Source: Jatrophihabitans_A sp035248685 (lineage in GTDB: Bacteria; Actinomycetota; Actinomycetes; Mycobacteriales; Jatrophihabitantaceae). From it: a stretch of 64,000 nt of DNA. Under the pieces are notes generated by a model. It was not told where the DNA came from and did no database searches. It saw only the letters and a list, made by a program, of their open reading frames with translations. The stretch spans positions 1 to 64,000 of the forward strand of contig DATFHF010000024.1 in NCBI GenBank assembly GCA_035248685.1, read 5' to 3'. Shown in pieces: positions 58,327 to 64,000 of the stretch. The position numbers and the translations under genes were made by a program. The first letter of the stretch is position 1, and each line of letters starts with the position of its first letter.

Positions 58327-59625
58327 ATGGACGAAATTCCGCCTTACCCGCAGGCCGATTTGCCGGGTGCCGTCAGCCGGCTTGCCGACCGCTACCTGCT
58401 CCGCCGGCAGATCGGTTTCGGCGGCGCGGCCGAGGTATTCGAGGCTTGGGACGGCAAGCTCGAGCGAGCGGTAGCTATCAAGCTGTTCCGCTCGGACGTG
58501 CCCGGCCTGGACGATGCGCACCGGCACCGGATCGAGATGCGCATCCTGGCCAAGCTGAATCATCCGGCGCTGGTGGCGATCTACGACGCCGGCACCGAAC
58601 ACCGCCCCGACGGTCCGTCCCGGCCGTATTTGGTGATGGAACTGGTGGATGGCCCGTCGCTGGCCCAGCAACTGGCAGCCGGCCCGTTGACCGAGGGCGA
58701 CACCGCCCGACTGGCGATCCGACTGGCCGGTGCGCTGACCCACATCCACGACCAGGGCATCGTGCACCGGGACGTCAAACCGGCCAATGTGCTGCTGGAC
58801 AAACGGTCTCCGGCCCTGGCCAAGCTGACCGACTTCGGCATCGCCCGCAGCACCGATGACGCCAGGCTTACCGGCGCCGGCCTGACCATCGGCACCGCGC
58901 AGTACCTCAGCCCGGAGCAGGCACTGGGCGCGACCGTCGGTCCGGCCAGCGATGTGTACTCGTTGGGCCTACTGCTACTGGAATGCCGGACCGGACAGCC
59001 GGCCTTCACCGGCACGCCGATCGAATCCGCCTTGGCGCGATTGCATCGGGACCCGGATATCCCCGATGACCTGGGGCCGGTACTGGTGCCACTGCTGACC
59101 GCGATGACCGCCCGCGAGCCGCAGGACCGGCCGACCGCGGCCGAAGTGGCGCTCGGGGTAGCTGAATTGGCCGGTACTACCGCCGAACTACCGATCGTGC
59201 CGGTGTGGACGCCGGTTGCCGGTGGTGGAGCGACCGCGCTGCTACCGCCGATCGCCGATGACGGACCGGTGATCGGGCTGGACGCTGCTCAATCAGCTGT
59301 TTCGGCTCCGGGCGTGCTGGCCGGTGAGCCGCTGGCACGGCTGCGGCCCGGACGGCGCAGCACCCTTGTGGCCGCGGCGCTCGGCACCATCCTGATCGGC
59401 ACGGCGGCCGTCGCGATCGGCATGCCCCGACCGGATTCGCACCGCAGCACCCCACCGGCGCTCGCCCAACCGTCGACCTCATCGACTCAGGCGACGACCA
59501 GAAAGCCTGTTGCGCTGACCACCAGCGCGCGTCCCAGGCCGCCGTCGAGCAGTCATCCGGTGCAGGTGGTGGTGGCCACGCCGCCGCCCAAGGGCAAGAA
59601 GGGCCATCCCAAGCACGGCCACTAA
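58327..59625 (+). CDS. membrane Ser/Thr protein kinase
   Basis: A 432-residue protein. Gly loop GFGGAAEV (30-37), Lys52, HRDVKPAN with Asp149, and DFG at 169-171. A juxtamembrane region precedes a single helix (~355-377, TLVAAALGTILIGTAAVAIG). The outside tail is short and Pro/Ser/Thr-rich with no PASTA repeats. ATG at 58327 is preferred; a GTG at 58291 is in frame. The kinase-type fold suggests sensing of the cell envelope. Confidence 0.92.
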   Translation: MDEIPPYPQADLPGAVSRLADRYLLRRQIGFGGAAEVFEAWDGKLERAVAIKLFRSDVPGLDDAHRHRIEMRILAKLNHPALVAIYDAGTEHRPDGPSRPYLVMELVDGPSLAQQLAAGPLTEGDTARLAIRLAGALTHIHDQGIVHRDVKPANVLLDKRSPALAKLTDFGIARSTDDARLTGAGLTIGTAQYLSPEQALGATVGPASDVYSLGLLLLECRTGQPAFTGTPIESALARLHRDPDIPDDLGPVLVPLLTAMTAREPQDRPTAAEVALGVAELAGTTAELPIVPVWTPVAGGGATALLPPIADDGPVIGLDAAQSAVSAPGVLAGEPLARLRPGRRSTLVAAALGTILIGTAAVAIGMPRPDSHRSTPPALAQPSTSSTQATTRKPVALTTSARPRPPSSSHPVQVVVATPPPKGKKGHPKHGH

Positions 59626-59639
59626 CCCTTCAACAGCAC

Positions 59640-59669
59640 TGGGCCCGTACCGAATCCGGTACGGGCCCA
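59640..59669. terminator. bidirectional terminator
   Basis: Perfect 12-bp stem (59640-59651 with 59658-59669), 6-base loop, between the kinase gene and the opposing small membrane protein. Confidence 0.8.
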
Positions 59670-59688
59670 GTTCAAACTCCTGCCACGA

Positions 59689-59844
59689 TCAGTAGTAGTG
59701 ACGACGACCACCGATGCTCCGGCCCACCGAGCCGGCGATCGCGAGCACTGCGCCGATGACGAGCAGCAGGATGCCGAGCCACTCCAAGATGGCGACGTGG
59801 GCAATGATCCCGACGATGATGAGGATGATTCCGAGAATGATCAC
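59689..59844 (-). CDS. small membrane protein (DUF6131-like)
   Basis: A 51-residue protein, IILGIILIIVGIIAH followed by a second helix and ending in GGRRHYY. GTG start at 59844 with TTGGAGG upstream. Two membrane helices. The GRRHYY ending matches a short actinobacterial family (DUF6131-type); function unknown. Confidence 0.65.
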   Translation of the reverse strand: MIILGIILIIVGIIAHVAILEWLGILLLVIGAVLAIAGSVGRSIGGRRHYY

Positions 59845-59897
59845 GATGCCTCCAAGGTGATAGCGGACGTTCCTTAGGTGCTGATCGTGAACTTAGC

Positions 59898-60146
59898 CTA
59901 GTAACGCGGATCCACCGGATCAATCGGGTCAGCCGGGCTGATCACCGTGGTCCCGCTCGCCCGGTGCACCACGTCGGTACGCCGCCTGGCCGTCATCAGT
60001 GCCACCGTGATCAGCAGCCCCACGATTCCGACGATCATCAGGATGATCCCGACGGTGCCCAGGTCGATGCCGCTCACGCTTTCCTTGACGGCGAATTTCA
60101 AGATCGCGCCGATGGCGATCAGGACGAGGCTCGCTCCGATTCGCAT
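59898..60146 (-). CDS. DUF6458-type small membrane protein
   Basis: An 82-residue protein. Two helices (MRIGASLVLIAIGAILKFAV and VGIILMIVGIVGLLITVALM) are followed by a basic TARRRTDVVHR segment and a Pro/Asp tail. AAGGAG lies six bases before the ATG at 60146. It is co-oriented with the previous small membrane gene, 53 bp apart. Confidence 0.7.
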   Translation of the reverse strand: MRIGASLVLIAIGAILKFAVKESVSGIDLGTVGIILMIVGIVGLLITVALMTARRRTDVVHRASGTTVISPADPIDPVDPRY

Positions 60147-60280
60147 GGTGTTCTCCTTCATCAGTCAGATACGAAGTAGGCGGGCATGTGGAATACGCCT
60201 GCCTACCTAGCCATCTGTCGGCCACAGCGAGTTAGTTTTCGATGCATTTGCGCCAGTTTTTTGGCTAGACGCGACGGGTA

Positions 60281-60296
60281 TGACCTGATCAGGTCA
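60281..60296. promoter_or_regulatory. 16-bp perfect palindrome TGACCTGATCAGGTCA
   Basis: Perfect self-complementary sequence 135 bp upstream of the DUF6458 start and 47 bp after the PHP gene. No hairpin loop is possible in 16 bp, so a protein-binding site for a dimer is the likely role. No nearby regulator gene. Confidence 0.45.
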
Positions 60297-60342
60297 CGGT
60301 GACTGTTCACCTCGTGCGGCTACGCCGCAGACACACGTCACG

Positions 60343-61218
60343 TCACTCGGCGGCCGGGGAATGGTAGGGCGCAACCCCGCTGGCCAGCTGCAGCAGCCGG
60401 TCCAGATCCTCGGAGTCGGTGGTCTCGTCGCCCAGCCGAACCGCCTTGCGACTACCATGGTAGTCCGAGGACCCGGTGCAGAACGCACCGAGCTCAGTTG
60501 CCAGCCCTCGTAGTCGCTCGCGGTCGACCGCGGAATGGTCCACGTGATCCACCTCGATGCCGGCCATGCCAGCCGCTGCCAACTCGGCCAGCGCCTGTTC
60601 GTCCAGTACCTGGCCACGCCGGCGGGCCCATGGATGCGCGATCACCGCGACGCCGCCGGCCTGTCGGATCAGCTCTATCACGGTCAGCACCGCGGAATCG
60701 GCCTTCGGCACGTAGTACGGCGACGAGCTGGATAGTAGTTCGGCGAACGCCTCGTCCACACTGGCAACCACGCCGGCTTGCTGAAGGGCCTGCCCGATGT
60801 GTGGCCGGCCGACCGCTCCGGTACCGGCAATCTCGGTCACCTGCTGCCAACTGATCGGATACCCTGCCGCGACCAGCGCGTCCACGATCGCCTCGCCACG
60901 TCCCAGCCGGCTTTCCCGAAGCCGGGCGCGTTCGGCCCTGAGGCCGTGATATCCGGGATCGAACAGATATCCCAGCAGATGCAGGCTGATCCGCTGGCCG
61001 TCGGCGGCGGTGTACGCGCAGGAGAACTCGGCGCCGCGGATCAAGGTGAATTCGACGTCCAATTCGGCAACCGCCGCGCAGGCCTCGTCCCAGCCGCCGG
61101 TCGTGTCGTGATCGGTAATCGCCATAGTGCGCAGCCCCGCCGCGACGGCGTTGGCCACCAACTCGGCCGGGCGGTCGGAACCGTCACTGGCCGTGCTATG
61201 GCAATGCAAGTCGATCAT
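60343..61218 (-). CDS. PHP-domain phosphoesterase
   Basis: A 291-residue protein. Metal ligands: IDLHCHSTASDGS, ITDHDTTGG, IRGAEFSCAY (Glu), GVAVIAHPWAR and SSDYHGS. Complete PHP metal set. Family members hydrolyse nucleotide 3',5'-bisphosphates or histidinol phosphate; the former type is likely by sequence. Start ATG 61218 (GTG at 61221 possible). Confidence 0.9.
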   Translation of the reverse strand: MIDLHCHSTASDGSDRPAELVANAVAAGLRTMAITDHDTTGGWDEACAAVAELDVEFTLIRGAEFSCAYTAADGQRISLHLLGYLFDPGYHGLRAERARLRESRLGRGEAIVDALVAAGYPISWQQVTEIAGTGAVGRPHIGQALQQAGVVASVDEAFAELLSSSSPYYVPKADSAVLTVIELIRQAGGVAVIAHPWARRRGQVLDEQALAELAAAGMAGIEVDHVDHSAVDRERLRGLATELGAFCTGSSDYHGSRKAVRLGDETTDSEDLDRLLQLASGVAPYHSPAAE

Positions 61219-61227
61219 CACGACAGC

Positions 61228-61782
61228 CTATGACCGGGGCAACGGCGTCGTCGGGTAGTCGTCCTCGTCGTCCCGGTTCCGGTGCGGCCGGGTGTTCACC
61301 GCCGAATACGGGCTGAACAGCAGCTTGGAGACGTCCTGATAGAGCCGGTCCGGCGACGGCAGGAAGTTGATCTGGTTGAACGCTTGGTGCTGGCCGGCCG
61401 ACTCGACGACGAAGGCGCCGTAGCCGAGCAGCCGGCCGGTGATGGATCGGCGGTAGGTCAGGTCGGTCACCTTCGTCAGCGGCATGATCGCCACCCGGCG
61501 TCTCAGCACGCCGTCGATGAGCAGCACCCGGCGGTCGGTGATCACGAATTCCTCGGTCTGCCAGGTCAACCAATGCCAGCCGGCCCAGGCGAGCGCGCCG
61601 AGCATGAGCGCGACCGCGATATCGGCCGTCGACTGCGAGTCGCCGGTGTAGCTCAGCAGCCACAGGCCGACCACGAAGGCGAGTACGGCTAGCGAGCCGT
61701 TTCTGAGCATGCTTGCCCAATGCCGGCGGGTCACCACCACCGGCGTCTCGGTGGGAATGAGGTACTTCTCAAGCTCGCGCAT
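61228..61782 (-). CDS. PH-domain membrane protein (YdbT/bPH2 type)
   Basis: A 184-residue protein. Two membrane helices (~28-45 and ~53-70) are followed by a bacterial PH domain (TDRRVLLIDGVLRRRVAIMPLTKVTDLTYRRS). The tail is acidic and Arg-rich. Functions of this family are unknown; close by the PHP gene with 9 bp between. Confidence 0.85.
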   Translation of the reverse strand: MRELEKYLIPTETPVVVTRRHWASMLRNGSLAVLAFVVGLWLLSYTGDSQSTADIAVALMLGALAWAGWHWLTWQTEEFVITDRRVLLIDGVLRRRVAIMPLTKVTDLTYRRSITGRLLGYGAFVVESAGQHQAFNQINFLPSPDRLYQDVSKLLFSPYSAVNTRPHRNRDDEDDYPTTPLPRS

Positions 61783-61806
61783 GGCACCCTCGCCGGTGCG
61801 GCACCG

Positions 61807-61968
61807 CTAGCCGCGGAAGCTATCGAGGAACCGCTGCAGACCGGTGAAGATGTGTGCCAACGTGTGTTGGGTGTTCTTGATTATGGCGGCAGCGTCGTTC
61901 GGCGAGTTCATCATGTAGAAGATCACGAAGGCCACGACCAGCCAGAGGATGATCTTTCTGCCGGACAC
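61807..61968 (-). CDS. 53-residue membrane peptide
   Basis: Starts VSGRKIILWLVVAFVIFYMM, one membrane helix, then a polar helical tail (NSPNDAAAIIKNTQHTLAHI). GAGGAG lies five bases before the GTG at 61968. Twenty-four bases upstream of the PH-domain gene, same strand. Typical of small actinobacterial membrane proteins without known function. Confidence 0.65.
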   Translation of the reverse strand: MSGRKIILWLVVAFVIFYMMNSPNDAAAIIKNTQHTLAHIFTGLQRFLDSFRG

Positions 61969-62096
61969 GCGGTCTCCTCGTGGTTGCGGGCACTGTCGCC
62001 GCGCTCACGGCCCGCCCTGCCTACCGGTCGTTACATGTGTACCGGAGCGTCCGGACCAACCGTGGGAGGCGCGCCTCCGGCGGACGGTGGCCGAAC

Positions 62097-62729
62097 TCAG
62101 GCACTGGGACGTAGTCGTTGATTCCACGTGGTGGCTTCCACCGCCGGTATATGGCGATGTCGGACGTCCGATACCGCGAGATCCTCCAGCACCGCGTAGC
62201 CGGCGTCTGCCGGGAAGCTGATCAACCAGAACCACACGCCAGCGGCCTCACCGGCATAGACGCTGCGGTCCGGGTCACTGTCGGACACCGGCCACAGCGG
62301 GACGGGATGTCCGCGCACCGAGATCTTGGCCGCCGGGCTGTCCGCGGTCGGCGGAGCGCTGGCGGCGGTGCGCGCGAGCGCCACTCCCCAGCCGATGCCG
62401 GGTTCCTCCGCCACGATGAGCCATTCGCCCTGGCCGCCGAGCGGTGCCGGGCCTCGGCATGCGACCGCCGTGGCACGCAGCCTGCTGCGCCCGTCGCCCA
62501 CCGCCGCCAACCCGCTGAGCAGCCAGCCGGCCGGCATCGGGTCGGGTAGCCACAGCGGAACCTCGGCCCGGTCCCGGATGTGACTCATGGTTGCCCCGTC
62601 GAGACGCTCGAACACGGTCAGCGGCAGCGTCCGGCCGTGCAGTCCGCACCGCCAATCGCTGTCGTACGGGCTCGGGGCGACCAACTCCGCTCCGCACCGC
62701 GGGCACCACAGGGATCCCACGGTGATCAC
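62097..62729 (-). CDS. DUF6758-type zinc-ribbon protein
   Basis: A 210-residue protein. A zinc-finger-like start (CPRCGAELVAPSPYDSDWRC-GLHG) is followed by VPLWLPDPMPAGWLLSGLAAVGDG and VWFWLISFPADAGY, typical of this family. GTG at 62729 chosen to include the CxxC; the frame extends further but is shadow. Function unknown. Confidence 0.75.
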   Translation of the reverse strand: MITVGSLWCPRCGAELVAPSPYDSDWRCGLHGRTLPLTVFERLDGATMSHIRDRAEVPLWLPDPMPAGWLLSGLAAVGDGRSRLRATAVACRGPAPLGGQGEWLIVAEEPGIGWGVALARTAASAPPTADSPAAKISVRGHPVPLWPVSDSDPDRSVYAGEAAGVWFWLISFPADAGYAVLEDLAVSDVRHRHIPAVEATTWNQRLRPSA

Positions 62730-62826
62730 GGTGCCCCGATCGAGTACCGACGTCAATTTCAGCTGCTGCCCTGGTACGGCACTGCACCACCACCCCCCTG
62801 TGTTGCGATGCTGCGATGCTGAACCG

Positions 62827-63249
62827 GTGGACATTCCGGCCGCCGGTGCGATCGTCTTTGACAGCGCCGGGCGGCTGTTGCTCATCCGGCGGCTGAGACC
62901 CCCGGCCGTGGGTCGCTGGTCGGTGCCCGGCGGCAAGTGCCTACCGGACGAGCCTGCCGCTGCGGCGTGCGTCCGTGAGTGCCTGGAAGAGACCGGGTTG
63001 CTGGTCCAGGTGCAGCGGCCCGCCGGCACCGTCCGGATACCAGCGCTCGGCGGCGATTACTTCCTGGTCGAGGACTTCGTGTGCAGCGTGGTCGGCGGCA
63101 CCGCCCGGGCAGCCGACGACGCCGGTGAACTGCGCTGGGTCGGCCACGAGGAACTGCGCTGCCTGCCGTTGACCAGCGGCTTACTCCAAGCCCTGACCGA
63201 CTGGAACCTGCTGCCTCGCCAGCTTCCGCCCGACGCCTGCTCAGGCTGA
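62827..63249 (+). CDS. Nudix hydrolase
   Basis: A 140-residue protein. Nudix box GGKCLPDEPAAAACVRECLEETGL (Gx5Ex7REUxEExGU, the first Glu at its position). Ligand preference not readable; sugar-nucleotide or 8-oxo-dGTP type. GTG start has no good ribosome site; the transcript may be nearly leaderless. It overlaps the convergent MaoC gene by 9 bp. Confidence 0.85.
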   Translation: MDIPAAGAIVFDSAGRLLLIRRLRPPAVGRWSVPGGKCLPDEPAAAACVRECLEETGLLVQVQRPAGTVRIPALGGDYFLVEDFVCSVVGGTARAADDAGELRWVGHEELRCLPLTSGLLQALTDWNLLPRQLPPDACSG

Positions 63250-63756
63250 GTCGCTGTCGGCCCGGATCGGCCGTCCCGGTTGCTCGCCTCCGCGTCCTTG
63301 CAAGTAGTTCTGCTTCGGCACCATCACCTTGCGGCGAAAGACGCATACCACGGTGCCGTCCTGTTTGTAGCCGGTGGTCTCGACATACACCACGCCACGA
63401 TCGTCCTTCGACTTCGACTCCCATTTGTCCAGCACCAGGGTTTCTCCGTAGATAGTGTCGCCGTGGAATGTCGGAGCAACGTGCCGCAATGACTCGATCT
63501 CCAGGTTGGCAATGGCCTTGCCCGAGACGTCGGCGACCGACTGCCCGAGCAACACCGAATAGATCAGGTTCCCGACCACGACGTTCTTGCCGAACTGGGT
63601 GCTGGTCTCGGCGTAGTGCGCATCCAGGTGCAGCGGATGGTGGTTCATCGTGATGAGGCAGAACAGGTGGTCGTCCGCCTCGGTGATCGTCTTACCCGGC
63701 CAGTGCTGGTAGATCGCGCCGACCTCGAACTCCTCGTAGCTGCGACCGAACTGCAC
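63241..63756 (-). CDS. MaoC-family dehydratase
   Basis: A 171-residue hot-dog-fold protein. The hydratase motif is ITEADDHLFCLITMNHHPLHLDAHYA, with the expected Asp and His residues, and VVGNLIYSVLLGQS and the second strand set. Close to mesaconyl-/beta-methylmalyl-CoA-type or (R)-enoyl-CoA hydratases. Start ATG 63756. Confidence 0.88.
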   Translation of the reverse strand: MQFGRSYEEFEVGAIYQHWPGKTITEADDHLFCLITMNHHPLHLDAHYAETSTQFGKNVVVGNLIYSVLLGQSVADVSGKAIANLEIESLRHVAPTFHGDTIYGETLVLDKWESKSKDDRGVVYVETTGYKQDGTVVCVFRRKVMVPKQNYLQGRGGEQPGRPIRADSDSA

Positions 63757-63877
63757 GGTGCACCTCTGCCTTCTGAATCACTGATGGGGTCGTCAGGGTT
63801 GCCGATAATGCTGCCGGATCACCGCTCGACCGGCATCCTGTGCCACCGGTGCGGTTCACCACATACCAGCGCGCTGA

Positions 63878-64000
63878 TCATCCGTCGTGGGATAGCTCCA
63901 CCGAGTCACGCAGCAGGTCCGACAGCCTGGTGCAGTGATCGGTCCAGCGCTGGATCAGGGCGGCGCTGCCGTGCACCCGGGCCCAGGCGAGTTCGGTTGA
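63878..64000 (-). CDS. 3' end of an unknown gene, cut by the window
   Basis: The frame ends in RLSDLLRDSVELSHDG and the upstream part STELAWARVHGSAALIQRW is open to the last base of the window. About 40 residues, helical and amphipathic. Too little to assign a family. Confidence 0.55.
   Translation of the reverse strand, partial: STELAWARVHGSAALIQRWTDHCTRLSDLLRDSVELSHDG

Overview
The window is high-GC DNA (roughly two-thirds G+C) from an actinobacterium. WhiB-family, mycoredoxin, UPF0182, PPA1309, DUF3107, DUF3152 and AdnAB-type genes are all present. From about 13.9 kb to 54 kb the gene order closely follows, from memory, the Mycobacterium tuberculosis block Rv3193c-Rv3212 (UPF0182, YlbL-like protease, zincin, ThiF-like, ABC1 kinase, whiB7, uvrD2, mrx1, nudC, adnB/adnA, alkyltransferase-like protein, moeZ, DUF3152, TetR, DUF3107, ferritin-like, rhlE, PQQ-like). 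Genus cannot be fixed from the sequence; a Frankiales/Mycobacteriales-type actinobacterium fits.

Positions 1 to about 13,740 are an integrated conjugative-type element. It carries an AlbA_2 (Schlafen-type) protein, unknown genes in locally AT-richer DNA, two small membrane proteins, a VirD4/TraG-like coupling ATPase, a replication-relaxation protein, a DNA methyltransferase, a small DNA-binding-like protein, an ArdA antirestriction gene split across two frames, a free-standing ArdA C-terminal-domain gene, Xis and a tyrosine integrase whose reading frame runs through a tRNA 3' end. A large serine recombinase follows, and its frame runs into an intact initiator tRNA-Met. The left end of the element is not visible.

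Positions 13.9-24.6 kb are the UPF0182 to whiB7 core. This stretch includes a cluster of DnaA-box-like 9-mers in front of the ThiF-like gene. The whiB7 gene has a long leader with a well-initiated 61-codon upstream ORF and an intrinsic terminator placed as an attenuator. Positions 25-28.3 kb hold uvrD2, mycoredoxin, a uridine-kinase-like gene and a 46-aa membrane peptide. Positions 28.3-32.8 kb (glycosyltransferase, MFS transporter, secreted beta-sandwich protein) look like an insertion into the conserved order.

Positions 32.8-54.8 kb carry nudC, an active/inactive M16 peptidase pair, an M20 peptidase, the AdnAB repair nuclease-helicase, moeZ, DUF3152, hydrolases, a TetR regulator, a DEAD-box helicase and a hydrolase broken by an apparent one-base deletion. 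Positions 54.8-64 kb hold a RecB-type nuclease, a TPM/DUF6676-like secreted protein, a phosphoesterase, a Ser/Thr kinase, several very small membrane proteins, a PHP phosphatase, a PH-domain protein, a Nudix hydrolase, a MaoC dehydratase and a gene cut by the window edge. Many genes overlap by 4 bases (ATGA/GTGA), implying translational coupling.
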